Positions 22,356 through 33,814 of a DNA stretch of 64,000 bases are shown in pieces; the stretch's first letter is position 1; every line of letters begins with the position of its first letter. The stretch is taken from positions 76,491,860-76,555,859 of the forward strand of contig OY726571.1 in the NCBI GenBank assembly GCA_963383645.1, given 5' to 3'. Made by a program: the position numbers and the translations under genes. The notes under the pieces are model-generated. The model searched no databases. It had not been told where the DNA came from and saw only the letters and a program-made list of their open reading frames with translations. The stretch comes from Muscardinus avellanarius (taxonomy: Eukaryota; Chordata; Mammalia; Rodentia; Gliridae).

Positions 22356-22527
22356 ACTGGGGATTGGCCAGGGGCATTCTACCTCTGAGCTACATCCTCA
22401 GTCCCATTTTATTATTTTATTTTGAAACAGGGCCCCACTAGGATGCTGAGGCTAACTTCAAAACAACAACCCTCCTGTCTAGGATTACAAGTACTAGAAT
22501 TACAAGTGTGCACCACCATGCCCGCTA
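22305..22527 (-). mobile_element. B1-dID-type SINE with (GT)n tail
   Basis: GT run at 22305-22350, TTTTACTGGGGATTGGCC, body ending CCACCATGCCCGCT. AAAACTTGAG before and AAGACTTGAA after look like the target duplication. Confidence 0.9.
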
Positions 22528-22859
22528 AGACTTGAACTTCAAGTACATACATGGGGTTGATACTGCTATAAGTTATCATCTATGAAGGCCATCCTGATCC
22601 ATAATGAGCAAGAAAAAATTCGTTCTTAGTAAGTGAATATAGAACTATAAGGCACCAAACAATCGCTAATGAATGAAGGGGTTAAACTTAAAGGAATAGA
22701 TACAATGGAGGAATTTGAAATTACATAGTAAAAATATACATACATATGTTTATTATCTGAGGAGGTGGTAAAGATGAAAGTAATTATTTGTTTTTATAGA
22801 ATATGGGAAATATTGATTATTAATTATAATTAATTAACAATCTATGATTATTAATCATT

Positions 22860-23000
22860 ACTTTCTTTCACTAGGATATTGGCATCATGAAGGCAGGGAA
22901 TTTTGTCTGTTTTATGTACTGCTATACTTTCCAACATCTAGGATAATTTTCTACACAATGTAGGAATTGAACAGTTACTCTTTAGATAAAAGAATAAATT
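22860..23000 (+). mobile_element. L2-type 3' end remnant
   Basis: CATGAAGGCAGGGAATTTTG then TCTGTTTTATGTACTGCTAT and CATCTAGGATAATT follow the order of the L2 3' end as I remember it. Confidence 0.5.
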
Positions 23001-23009
23001 AGGTAAATA

Positions 23010-23590
23010 CATATGTGAAAAGATAATAGAAAGTTATTAAATAAGAGTGGTGATTATGAAACAAGAAAAAGTCCTAATTTTTAAAGTTAATTAAATATAT
23101 TAAATATGAGAAAAATAATCACTGGAGAATATTAATATGTTTTCACTATCGATATGTCATAAATGGTTGCTGCTATAAGGATCTTACAATAACTGGGCCC
23201 TGGAAAAAAACTTACTCTTGGAGGGATGGTTGGCCTTATGAAACATGGGAAAGTTCTCTAGGGATTCTTTCAGTGAAATAAACATGAGTACAAATAAACA
23301 TTCTTGGAATACAGGGGCCAGGGTTTCTCAAGCTCACATTTAAGATGGGAGAGGTCAGAGGTCAGGACACAGGACATTAGGGCAGGCAGGAGTCAAGGCC
23401 ACGGGCTCCACAGGCTGGGCTAGTGCAGAAGAGACTTGGGGCACTGGTTCCCAGAGAGGAACTGAGATACTGGAAATCTGTAGCATGAAAGCCTGCAAGC
23501 AGACAATGGAAGGGAATGTAATCTAAAGTTTGTGTATCATTGAGAATGTAAGTAAAGGTATTGTTTAACTTATGTTCTGTTATCTATGTA
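23010..23590. other. Unique AT-rich DNA, no gene seen
   Basis: No exon or repeat was recognised. There is a purine-rich, moderate-GC patch at 23330-23480. Confidence 0.35.
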
Positions 23591-23599
23591 AAATAAAAG

Positions 23600-24690
23600 C
23601 TCAGTGATACCCAAGAGATATTAAAAGGAGAGCCTATAAATTAGAATGACCAAGAAAGTGAAGTAACTAAAACAGAACCAAAACATTCAAGCCAAAAATA
23701 GTAAGTGAAAAGAAATACACAGGGCACATAGAACTCAGTGGAAATAACCAAATGGACTCAATTCAGTGGTTTTAAGGAAAAAGATAGTCACACTGGATTT
23801 AATAAATATGTTAGTCCTTAAGGACTTACCATGATTAAGATCAAGTAATCAACTCAAACAAAATTAGCAAAATTACTGCTATTAGCATCAGTGTACATAA
23901 ATAAGAAATAACAGATTTAGACTCACAAAAACCACAGATGTTTAACTTGTTGGATATATGTCATAGCTATATAAAAGGTTTTAAAAGTAAAATATTCAAC
24001 ATAAGGCAAATCATTCATCAAGAAATTATTGAGAATAGAAAGAAAATTTTAGAGAAAGGGTGTTATAGAAATGAATATATACTTGTAGAACTAAAAAATT
24101 CTATGGATGAGTTAACATCAATCTGATACAATACACTAATAATCTGGAAGATAAAGTCAAAGATTTTTCATAATGCAGCAAAAAGGAATAAGAAGATGAG
24201 AAAATATGAGAGGTTAAGATAAATTAGAAAATAGAATAAGAAGGACCAGTATAAGTCTACTTGCAGATCAAGAGAATGGAGAAAGCAGTATTTAGTTCTC
24301 AGAAAGGGTAAAAATCATGAATCTGCAGATTTAGTAAACAGTAAGTCAAAAGAAATTCTCTAAGACATACTTTAGTAAAACTAGATGATGCCACAGACAA
24401 ATGAAGTATCTTGAATACAGTCAGAGAAAGGACAAGATCATGTCATATTTAGGATGAAAATATATGTTTAACTTTAGGTTTTGTTTTGTTGAATATACAT
24501 GGTAAAATTTCAATGGCAATCAGTAAGAGCTTAAAAATAAAATGTATAAATTTGAATGAGCAAAAACATTAGTTAAAAACATAGATATTCAATCTTAAAA
24601 TTGTAAAAGAAAATAAAAATGGCACAAATAGAATTTAATATAAGAAATTCAAATATATCAAGAATCAAGATAACCAAATGGATGAGATTC
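23600..24690 (+). mobile_element. Decayed L1 (ORF1-like region)
   Basis: AT-rich sequence with phrases of an old L1 ORF1, for example ATCATGAATCTGCAGATTTAG, then AAACTAGATGATGCCACAGA and TACAGTCAGAGAAAGGACAA. All frames are broken; the longest is 62 codons. The assignment is by resemblance to old L1 ORF1 sequence. Confidence 0.5.
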
Positions 24691-24839
24691 AGAATTTTGT
24701 AAAAAATGTGTTAACTATTCCATAGTTAAAGATAATGACAACTGTGTAGAAATCAATCTCCCCAAATTTCCTTCCCAAAATATAATGAAACAATTATATA
24801 ACTAGAAGAATCTGCCCCCCCCACCAAGAAAAAAATGTA

Positions 24840-25240
24840 TTTGTCATTTGTATCCATCTGCTCAGGCTACCATAACAAAATACAACACACTGGGTAACTT
24901 AAACCACAGAAAGGTATGTCTCACAGTTCTGCAGGTGGAGGTCCCAGGTCAGGGTCTGGTGGGTTTCTAGTGGGAGCTTCTTCCTGGCTTATAGATGGTG
25001 CCTTTGTCTTCAGATGACCTTTCTTAGCACATCTGGAAGAAAGGAGACAAAAAAAAAATGGGATTTCTAGTGATTCTTCTTATAAAGACACTAAACCTCT
25101 TAGGTTAAGGCTCTAGCCTATGGCCTCATTTAACCTCAATTATTTCTTTAGTCCAAATATAGCCATGCCGGGTATTAGAGCTTCTACATATGAATCAGGA
25201 GCATACACACATCCTAGCCATCATATATTTCCCCTACTCC
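24840..25240 (-). mobile_element. MLT1-type MaLR LTR
   Basis: CTCAGGCTACCATAACAAAA, ACTGGGTAACTTAAACCACA, CTCACAGTTCTGCAGG and TTCTTATAAAGACACTAAAC appear in the order expected of a reverse-strand MLT1 LTR. No internal viral sequence is adjacent. Confidence 0.75.
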
Positions 25241-25249
25241 TGCGAAATT

Positions 25250-25774
25250 CATGTCCTTCTGACATGCAAAATGCATTCATTCCATCTCAATAATCATGCC
25301 TTCACTCATTCAAGAATTAACACTTAAAGTTTAAAATCCAAAGCCTCATCTAAATATCATCTAAATCAGATATAAGTGGGATTTGAGGTATGATTTCATC
25401 CTGAGGCAAAATTCCTCTCCAGCTGTGAACCTGTGAAACTAGACAAGTTACGTATTCCCAAAATATAATGGTGAAACATACATAGAAAAGGCATTTTCAC
25501 TCCAAAATGAGGAAATGATTGGGGCAGAGGAAGGATGATGGAGCCCAAGCAAATTCAAAACCCAGCGAGGTAAATTCCATTCCATTCCTTCCCATCCTAG
25601 AATAATGCTCTGAGTGCAGTGCTCTGCCCTCCAGGCCCACTGGGGTGATAGCATCCCCTCGATGGCTGTGTGTGAGTGGTCCACCCCTGAAGCAATGGGC
25701 CGCGGCATTTTGACCACCAAAATCAAAGATGGCTAGCCTTTAAAACGAGGAGAAACAGGTGCTTCTTCATCATC
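25250..25774. other. Unique DNA, no gene seen
   Basis: A 92-codon minus-strand frame (25448-25726) has no recognisable family or exon context. Confidence 0.35.
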
Positions 25775-26115
25775 CTGCTATGATTTGGACATAAAATGTC
25801 CCCCAGAGAAGCTCACATATTAGACATTGCAGCAGGTTTAGAGGTGAAACATGGCTAGAGGAGACAAATTACTAGGGCATAGTTTTGGTGATTGTATCTA
25901 TCACTGGCTGCTCCTCCTCCTTCTTCGTCTGTCTGTCTGTCTCTCTCTCTCCCCCGTCCCTCTCTCATCCTTTCTGGATACCATCCTAACACCCTGCCGC
26001 CGCTGAACCACTTCAGCTTTGGAGCCAGTCAACCATCAACTGAAATCTTTGACATCTCTAAAACTGTCAGCCCCCAGACCTTTTCTCCTCTATGTTGTAC
26101 GTATCGGGAATTTTG
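25775..26115 (+). mobile_element. ORR1/MaLR-type LTR
   Basis: Begins TGCTATGATTTGGACATAAA, with TGTCCCCCAGAGAAGCTCAC, a CT-rich middle, TTTGGAGCCAGTCAACCATC and AACTGAAATCTTTGACATCTC. This order matches rodent ORR1-like MaLR LTRs as I remember them. It explains the 78-codon frame here. Confidence 0.65.
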
Positions 26116-26391
26116 GTCAGAGGGGTGAAAAGGCTGACTGAAACATCTACGAAACTCTGAACTGCCCCAAGCCATTCTTCTCTTTTTTTAAAAGGTGACA
26201 GTTGAGGCCAATAGCTTCCTTGTTAAATACCATAGAATTTAAAGTGTCTGAAAAATTTCCTTCATCCCGCTCCATTTTTTTCTCTCTAGTCCCCAACTAG
26301 CAGTGTTTCTGTTGGGGTAATCCCATCTCTGTCCCTGAATTCTGTGAAGTGGCTGATTATGTGCATGATTTATGCTTCAAACCATTTTTTA

Positions 26392-26606
26392 GTTTTTTTT
26401 TTTTTTTGTGGTACTGGGGGTGGAGCCCAGGGGCTTTCTACCTCCGAGCTACACTCCCAGACCTATTTTATACTTCACTTGAAAACAGGGTCTCACTAAG
26501 TTGCTGAGAGCCTCACTGAGAGGTGAGGCTGGCTTCAAACCTGTGTGATCCTCCTGTCTCAGCCTCCCAAGCGCTGGGATTACAAGCATGGACCACCATG
26601 CCTGGC
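26392..26606 (-). mobile_element. B1-dID-type SINE with perfect target-site duplication
   Basis: TCAAACCATTTTTTA at 26377-26391 is repeated exactly at 26607-26621. The body is complete, with the ACTCCCAGACCTATTTTA variant of the dID junction. Confidence 0.95.
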
Positions 26607-27438
26607 TCAAACCATTTTTTAAATGATTGTCTATTCATACCTTATTATTCTCATCAGCGCAAGCTTTCTTACTTTTTGCAACATGTATAAGCTGAGAATT
26701 TTCCAAATCTTCAAGTGGTGCATACAACTCCTTCAATTTATTTCTCTCCTTTCATATTTTTATTATAAACAGTCAAAAGGATACCACAGGTTAATATCAC
26801 CAATACAGAATGAATTTTTAAAATTGGGATAAACAAAAGACCAAACATTGATACAAAAATAGAAGTGTAATATACTCATTTTCTTCCTGGATATTTTCCT
26901 TATCATTTATCCCAGTTTTCAAAAATCTATAATTGTCAAAAAGTGGTTTTCTTTGTCCTTTACCCTGCTTAGGATTTACTGAAATTCATAGATACATAGT
27001 GTACGCTTTTAATTTAAGTATGAAACATTTCCAGATAATAGTTTTCAGATTCTTTTTTCTGAGACTCTATTTATACTAAATTTAGATATCTTCATAGTAT
27101 CTCATATGTTACTGAAATTGTTTAACTTTTAGGGTTTTTTTATCTGCTCTTCAGATCAGATAGTTCCTATTCCTATTTTATGAAATCCTTTCTTTTGCTG
27201 TTTCATCTGCAATTAATCTCATCTAGGAAATATTTGTTTTTGTTATTATATTTTTAATTCTAGAATTTCATTTTTGTTTTTCTTGAAGGTTCTATATTTT
27301 CCCTGGAAATCACTATCTTCCTATCATCTCTCCTTCTATAACCATCTTTTCCTGTATCTCTTTTAAATACTGAGCATAGTTAAAATCCTTGCTTGTTAGT
27401 TCAAATACTTTTTCTGTGGCCACTGCCCAACAATATGT

Positions 27439-27439
<1 letters not shown>

Positions 27440-27502
<63 letters not shown>
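27440..27502. repeat. (CT)n microsatellite
   Basis: About 31 uninterrupted CT units. It creates spurious Leu-Ser and Arg-Glu repeat frames on the two strands. Confidence 0.97.
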
Positions 27503-27505
<3 letters not shown>

Positions 27506-27725
27506 GTATACTGAATGTTGTGAAAGCACAATACATAAATTCTGGATTATATTAACTTTCCCTGAAAAACTATTTTTTTCCCAATCGGATAATGAAATTA
27601 TTAGATCACCTTGGTCTTGTGGAGACTTGGTGTCATAGTTTGTTAAAGCAATTCTCCTTTTAGTTTTATCTACATGTTAGAGTTCTGTGATATGATCCTT
27701 AAACCTCAGTCATGGCTCTTTTGAG

Positions 27726-27965
27726 GTCAGGCATGGTGGGGCACACTTGTAATACCAGTATCTGGGAGGCTGAGACAGGAGGATCTGGGTTTGCCGCCAG
27801 CCTCAGCTACTTAATGAGGTCCTCTGCAACTTAGTGAGACTCTGTTTCAAAATAAAGAATAAAAAATAGGGCTGGGGGTGTAGCTTGGGGGTAGAATGCC
27901 CCTGGGTTCAATCCCTAGTACCACACACAAAAAATAAAATAAAATAAAAGGAAAAGAAAGAATGT
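27726..27965 (+). mobile_element. B1-dID-type SINE with AAAAT tail
   Basis: Complete body with GGGCTGGGGGTGTAGCTTGG and GGGTTCAATCCCTAGTACC, then an AAAATAAAAT tail. Confidence 0.92.
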
Positions 27966-28232
27966 TCAACTACTTCTACTCAGAGTGATTTTTCCCCTCC
28001 GCTTTCTACCTGCCAGCAAGGGACAGTTGTTGAAATCTCTGCTCATTCCTTCCAGCCTTCCCACCGCCATTGATTCTTGAGCTATTGTGAATAACCTTCA
28101 CATGTTTAGTACAGTTGTCAGCCAAGAATTTGGTAGGAGCTCAGATGCAGATTTGAGGGCTTTCTCAACTCCCTCCTTTCTGGGATTTGCTTCCTCGACT
28201 TCTGGCCAGTTTGGCAATTCCTAACTCTAGCC

Positions 28233-28320
28233 CATGACTTCTTTTTCCAATAAGATTATTTATTTCTTTATTAGCTTCCATGACTTCTTTTTCCAATATG
28301 ATGATCGATTTATTAGCTTT
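28233..28320 (+). repeat. Tandem duplication of about 46 bp
   Basis: CATGACTTCTTTTTCCAAT occurs at 28233-28251 and 28279-28297, each followed by a TTTATTAGCTT (28267-28277 and 28309-28319). The units differ by a small indel. Confidence 0.8.
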
Positions 28321-28689
28321 GTCCTTAGGTGAATGGAGAAGTCTGGGAGAACCGTTGGGAGAACCACCAGATGAAGGTACATCTCACTTGCTGCAGTTAC
28401 TTGCTATTAAGGATTGTATTTCATCCCATTTGTGTCTGTTTTCTGTCTTTTCCAGTGCTTTCTAGTGAGTTTTCATGGATCTTAGAATTTTTTTCTTTGT
28501 TTTTGTCCAGAGTTTATCACTGTTAGCCATAGGAATATTGAAGCTAATTCATGCTATCTGCCATTACTGGAAACCAGGAAGTCTTAGGTCTATGATAAGG
28601 ATTAGATAATTGCTAAAAAAAATTAATAAGACAAAAAACAATACAATAAAAATAAAAGACAATTTAGCACTTCAAAGAAGAGGACGTGT

Positions 28690-28895
28690 AGCTGGGTGTG
28701 GTGACACACACCTATAATCCCAGTATTTAGGAGGCTGAGACAAGAAGATCTCAAGTTTAAGGGCAGCCTCAGCAACTTAGCAAGACCTGCAGTAACTTAA
28801 CAATATCTTGTTTCAAATAAAATAGGGTTGGGGATATATCTTGGAGATAGAATGTCACTGGATTCAATCCCCAGTACCATAGGGAAAAAAATAAA
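28690..28895 (+). mobile_element. Diverged B1-dID-type SINE
   Basis: AGCTGGGTGTGGTGACACAC start; decayed dID half (GGGTTGGGGATATATCTTGG) with ATTCAATCCCCAGTACC. Confidence 0.85.
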
Positions 28896-29070
28896 AGAGA
28901 AAATATATGGTAAATAAATATATTAAATTACAGTCAACCTCACCAGCAGAGAAATGCAAGTTAAGATGATAAAGAGGTATTAGTCCACATCCACTGACTG
29001 GCAAGAACTTATGAGTGCTAGACAATATAAAATGATGGGGTTCCATAGAATGTCATACATTTCTGTTAAA

Positions 29071-29076
<6 letters not shown>

Positions 29077-29110
<34 letters not shown>
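29077..29110. repeat. (TA)n microsatellite
   Basis: About 17 TA units directly before the SINE. Confidence 0.95.
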
Positions 29111-29113
<3 letters not shown>

Positions 29114-29115
<2 letters not shown>

Positions 29116-29313
29116 CCGGGCGTGGTGGCGCACGCTTGTAATCCCCGTGCTTGGAAGGCAGAGACAGGAGGATCGCGCAGGTTCAAAGCCAGCCGCGTGC
29201 GCTGGCTTAGGAGACCCTGTTTCTAAATAAAAATGTAAAAATAGGTCTGGGAGTGTAGCCCAGAGGTAGAAGGGCTTCCAGGAACCCCAGTACCACCAAA
29301 AAAAAAAAAATCA
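29114..29313 (+). mobile_element. B1-dID-type SINE, internally deleted subfamily
   Basis: Sharp GAGCCGGGCGTGGTGGCGCA start. After GCCAGCC the usual CTCAGC...TTAGTGAG block is missing and GCGTGCGCTGGCTTAGGAG stands in its place, forming a small hairpin. The dID half carries AGAAGGGCTTCCAGGAACC. Shares this structure with copies at 30281 and 50319. Confidence 0.92.
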
Positions 29314-29400
29314 GAAAAGAATATTAGTCACTATCTTATAAATTTAAATATTCACATACATATCCTATGATCTAGCATTTCTAATTAGGTGCAAGAAAAC

Positions 29401-29880
29401 CCCTTACACATGTTACACTAGATTTCTCTGACCTACTTAGCATCTTAGCCTCTTCCACACTTCCTCCCATATGGCAAGATGGTATGGGAACTGTATTTCC
29501 AGTTGTCTCACTAGCAGAATTATGGGTTGGGTGATACCAGTGAAAAGCACTTCTATGAAATATAGAAAGCAAAAGAGAAGAAGAAACCATTAGTCTCCAG
29601 CAGCAGCTGGAAGCAAAGCAGAGAGTGTCTGTGGAGAATAGAAAGAGGTGTCTGACGATTCTCCTAAAAGCAGCCCACGCCACCACTGCCTGGACCTACA
29701 GCTAGTGACATTAGCAACCCTGTGGCCGGAGCTTCCTACAGGCCAGTAAGTCCCTGACCTTCCCCTCCTAAGCCCTCCAGACAAGTATACCCTTATGTTA
29801 CCCTAGGTCAAATCCCTTTCTACTCAATATGTTCTGAATTGGATATTTTAAAATATTTTTAAATAAAACAAGCCTGACTG
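29401..29880. other. Unique DNA, no gene seen
   Basis: A 101-codon minus-strand frame has no recognisable family. It may be an old repeat, not identified. Confidence 0.35.
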
Positions 29881-29884
29881 GTTG

Positions 29885-30265
29885 CTTTAAAATAAATAAG
29901 TGATGAATGGTATGTACATATGATAAAATGTTATATAGTGATAAGATAAATGACCTATAGATAGATCAACAACACAAATAATATCAGAATTTTAATAAGT
30001 GAAAAAAGAAAGTCCCAGAAGATCACATACATAAATACCATTTTAGTAAAATAGAAAAGTAAATAAAATAAACCATTTATTTTAGATGTATATGTCTGTG
30101 TGTGATCAAACTTTTTAAAAAGCAATTAAAAGTAAACAGAAAACTTAGGACAGTTGGGTTGGAGAAACAGAGATAAAATGAGAGAGGTACTCATATGAAG
30201 GCACGTGTAAGTATTGTGTATGCTTCAAGTATTGCCTTTGGTAGCCATTCATGGATATGTATTAT
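29885..30265 (+). mobile_element. Old L1 3' end, copy 1
   Basis: GACCTATAGATAGATCAACA, ATAATATCAGAATTTTAATA and AAAGTCCCAGAAGATCACAT. A related copy with the same word order lies at about 31530-31750. Confidence 0.55.
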
Positions 30266-30280
30266 AAAATTTAATTATTG

Positions 30281-30463
30281 CCGGGCGTGGTGGCGCATGC
30301 TTGTAATCCCCACGCTTGGGAGGCGGAGACAGGAGGATCGCGCAGGTTCGAAGCCAGCCGCACTGGCATAAGAGACCCTGTTTCAAAAATATATATAAAA
30401 TAGGTCTGGGAGTGTAGCCCGGAGGTAGAAGCGCTTCCAGGAACCTCAGTACCACCAAAAAAA
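30281..30463 (+). mobile_element. B1-dID-type SINE, internally deleted subfamily, young-looking
   Basis: Flanked on both sides by AAATTTAATTATT (about 30268-30280 and 30468-30480), a clean target-site duplication. Middle region reads GCCAGCCGCACTGGCATAAGAG in place of the normal block; dID half AGAAGCGCTTCCAGGAACC. Confidence 0.95.
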
Positions 30464-30499
30464 TAAAAAATTTAATTATTAAAACAAAAATAAACTTGC

Positions 30500-31135
30500 T
30501 AGATCAGTGGTGTTGAACTGACATAGACTCAAATTATAATTTGCCCAGTTCTGTGTATCCAAATCCTTAAAATAAAATCTCAGCAAATGATCTTCATAGC
30601 TGAAGAATAAATCAGTCACCTGGAAGGTTGGGCTGAAGGATAATCTTAAATGTAGCACAAAGCGATGAATGCCAAAAGGAAATTTTTAAACATGTGGAAT
30701 AGACACCCAGAGGTGTAATGTTCCTTGAGTGTTATTTCTAGAAGTAAATAATAGAAGGAACAAACCAGAAGCAATGCTAGAAAAAACAATGGCAACGAAT
30801 TTCCCAGAACCAGGAGAAAAACACCAGTCTTAAGATTGACAGCACTCATTAAGTGCCAAGAGGGAAGAAAATAAATATAAAACCTTGCTCAAAATACCAT
30901 GTGTACCAACATAACAATAAAGATAAAATTATAAAATCTACCAGAGGGACACGAAAGATTAACTTCAGAAATAAGAATCAGAATGGCTTCAGACTCCTTC
31001 TCGGTACCACACAAAACAGGGAAACAGTAGAAGAATGCTTCCAAATCCAGAGAACATAATTTAATCTAATTCAGTACACAGTAAAACTGCAGAAGTAAAA
31101 GTAATCTATTGAAGACTAAAAGTAAAGTAAGAGTT
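30500..31135 (+). mobile_element. Decayed L1 (ORF1 C-terminal-like region)
   Basis: CGAATTTCCCAGAACCAGG, AAATCTACCAGAGGGACACG and AGAATGGCTTCAGACTCCTT follow the order of an old L1 ORF1 C-terminus. The 68-codon frame at 30853-31059 is a remnant of it. Confidence 0.5.
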
Positions 31136-31143
31136 TTGTTTTC

Positions 31144-31358
31144 TTTGATTTGGTTTGGTTTCGTACTGGGAATGGAAGCCAGGGGCATTCTACCTCCGAA
31201 TTACACTCTCAGTTCAAATTTATTTTTATTTTGAAAGAAAGTCTCGTTAAGTTGATAAGAGTCTCAATACTTGCTGAGGCTGTCCTTGAACCTGCAATCC
31301 TTCTGTCTCAGCTTCCCAAGTACTGGTATTACAGCCATGTACCACCATGCCTGGCTGA
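31144..31358 (-). mobile_element. B1-dID-type SINE
   Basis: Diverged copy: CGTACTGGGAATGGAAGCCA through CCACCATGCCTGGCT. AGTAAGAGTTTT before and AATAAGAGTATTTT after look like the target duplication. Confidence 0.88.
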
Positions 31359-31429
31359 AAATAAGAGTATTTTAATATAGTAAGGCACTCAAATTTTACT
31401 ACCTATAGACTCTCATGAAAGTGGACTTC

Positions 31430-31850
31430 TAAATAAAATATTTCAACAATAGGAAAAATGAGCCCCAAAGGAAGAATTTAGATAAATACTTCAATGAGAG
31501 TAAAAACTGGTGATGTCTGAATAAATATTGAATATGACCTACAGATAAATCAGCAACACAGATAAATCTCAAAATTTTAATAATGGGTAAAAAGAAGATA
31601 GTCCCAGAAAACTACATACATAAACACCATTTTTGAAAATAAACAAAAATTCTGACAATTGGTTGAAATGAAAATCCTAAAATACAGCAGAGGTTAGTTG
31701 GGTTTATTAGTAGGGGAGAAGGGGAAATGGAGATTTTTGAGTGGAAATTTTGAATCAGTGTTCTAGGTGAAAATAAGTAAATAAGTGATAGTAGATTTTA
31801 TTAGGAAACTGTGCGTTTGATTATGTGTGCTTAATATGTAACATGAACAA
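31430..31850 (+). mobile_element. Old L1 3' end, copy 2
   Basis: GACCTACAGATAAATCAGCA, AAATCTCAAAATTTTAATAA and GATAGTCCCAGAAAACTACA, a diverged repeat of the copy 1 sequence about 1.6 kb upstream. Confidence 0.55.
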
Positions 31851-32229
31851 TAGAAAATGAATGTCTAGTTTCTAAACCAGTAGGAAAAAAAGATGGAACA
31901 AAGACGCTCAACAGAAACCACAGAAAATAAAATGAAACGAGAAGAAAGTAAATAGAAAACAAACGAATCATAAGCCTAAAGGTCTGAATAACTAATAAAC
32001 ATGACTGTCTTGTTTAAACACAGACTCTCAAAATAAAAAAATAATGCACATATTCAGACTGATATGTGTGTTGTGAACAAAAGGAAAGAGAGAAGTTGAA
32101 ACCAAGGAAGTAAAAAAATAAAATACTAAAACGAGATAAAAAGGATATAATAATATTAAATCCAACAAAACAGAATCCGAGGGACACAGCCATTTATCAA
32201 AAAAAGAAAAAAAATCTACTAATAGGATA

Positions 32230-32425
32230 TAGTATTGTACTTGCATAATCCCCCCCACATATACACAAAACCTAAAATTAATGTAAATAATGGGAGGGAG
32301 GGATGGGGAGAGAATGGGGTGGGGATCGGGTGGGGGCGATGTGTGCATGTATGTCTACAAAAGTTTGTATCCCACTATGATGTATGAATACAGTGCACCA
32401 ATAAAAAATAAAATTAAAAAAAAGA
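32230..32425 (+). mobile_element. L1 3'UTR with G-rich tract and poly-A end
   Basis: GGGAGGGAGGGATGGGGAGA, then CCCACTATGATGTATGAATA and CAGTGCACCAATAAAAAATA. Same tail family as the copies at 3.9 kb and 19.6 kb. The upstream limit is uncertain. Confidence 0.7.
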
Positions 32426-32439
32426 AATACAAGAAGAAA

Positions 32440-33330
32440 CAGAAAAATTCATAATCATAGTCTACATGGCTTATATACTCGCCAACCTAATAAAACCGAA
32501 AAAAAGCAGTGCATGGAAGATTTGAACATCATAATGCCCAAATTTATGTAACAGATGTGTAAATATTTACACATTACAAAACCAGGGAATATGCAATCTC
32601 TTCAGACACAGACCATTTTAGAAATACTGTTCTAGATATAAAGGAACCTCTACAAATTCTACTACAGCATCAGTAACAAAGGATGCACATTCACTTACGA
32701 TAATATTAGAAGTCAAGAAGAAGACAGCCTCTCCCCTCCCATCTCCATATATATTGGGAATGTTTCTACATGTAAATAATTGATGGGCTAGGCAGAGAGA
32801 AAAAGGAAGCTGCAAAATATTTAATAAAGCAAAAGCAACAATGCCATATTTCAAAACCACTGGGAAGAGGGCAATGTGGCGCTAAGAGGAGAATTTAAAT
32901 TGTGCATTAGAATAAATAAAATTATTTATTAATAATAAGAGCCATTAAATAAAGTAGTTTCCCTATAGGATATGCTAGAAAAAATAATAAAATAAACTAA
33001 GTCTAATGAGAAAAATTCCCAAATAATAAGTACACAAAAAATCAGAATTAATCCAATAAAACATTAATGAAACAATTAAACAATCACAAATAAGTTTAAA
33101 ATAAATAAAATACAAGTAGTAAATATTGCTATGAGTGAAAACTTTTTAAATTCTTAATTACAATGGAATATTGAAAACTTACAAGAAACTTGATTCTGGA
33201 TGAAATGGACAATTCTCTAGAAAAATGTATTACTAAGGAGAAGTGGAAAGCTTGAATAGACTAATTAGTGAAAAATAAACTGAAAATATTTGCCAGCCTC
33301 CGTTCCACTTGTACTGGTATTACATCAAAC
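32440..33330 (+). mobile_element. Decayed L1 (ORF2-like region)
   Basis: AT-rich sequence with old ORF2 phrases (AATGTGGCGCTAAGAGGAGA, ACTTGATTCTGGATGAAATG, ACAATTCTCTAGAAAAATGT). No long frame survives. Confidence 0.45.
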
Positions 33331-33800
33331 AGGGTTTTTATCTAGTTACTTATGCTTACCCCAGAACGGCACTAATTTCTAAAAGAAGACTTTCCATACT
33401 AAAATGAACCACCAACAGGAATTTAAGTAGCTCCTACACTTACAGGCAGTTAACACCTGGGTGCTCTCAAATGTGGATGTCTTTGCTAAACTTATTCTGA
33501 TTTTTTAATTAAAATTTAGAAACTGTAACAATGGCTGTAATAAAGGAGTTATCTTTACATATACTGGCATTCTTCATCAATCAGATTAAATGTGTGATTT
33601 CCTTTGCTTGGGAATGTTCATTGCTTCCTAGAAATAGTGTTTTTCAAGCTACTGTCCAAGATGCACTTGGTTGGGAAACTGTTAAGTGAATACATTTACA
33701 GAAAGCAAAATGAAAGCTCATCTTTTTTGTCAGGATTCCAGGTATCTAAATGAAAGGAAGATAGAGGAGAAAGAAAAATAGAGACAAGTACATAGGATCA
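33331..33800. other. Unique DNA, no gene seen
   Basis: Contains an AT-rich, complex stretch (33430-33700) with no recognised repeat. Possible weak non-coding element. Confidence 0.3.
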
Positions 33801-33814
33801 GCCTGCCTCCCCCC

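Larger units (their letters stand above)
26622..28560. mobile_element. Probable ancient LINE remnant with later insertions
   Basis: Long T-rich, AT-rich sequence whose style (TTCATCTGCAATTAATCTC, TTTAATTCTAGAATTTCATT, TTAGTTCAAATACTTTTTC) resembles the antisense or 3' region of an old LINE. It is interrupted by a CT microsatellite and a SINE. I cannot assign the family or orientation with confidence. Confidence 0.35.
28925..29400 (+). mobile_element. Old L1 ORF2 3' fragment interrupted by (TA)n and a SINE
   Basis: CACCAGCAGAGAAATGCAAG and CATCCACTGACTGGCAAGAA parallel the region at about 41.0-41.07 kb of the intact-length L1. It resumes after the SINE with TATCCTATGATCTAGCATTT, the counterpart of about 41.21-41.23 kb. 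Confidence 0.65.

Noticed and set aside
27393..27638. Leu-Ser repeat frame
   Set aside because: It is a translation of the (CT)n microsatellite.
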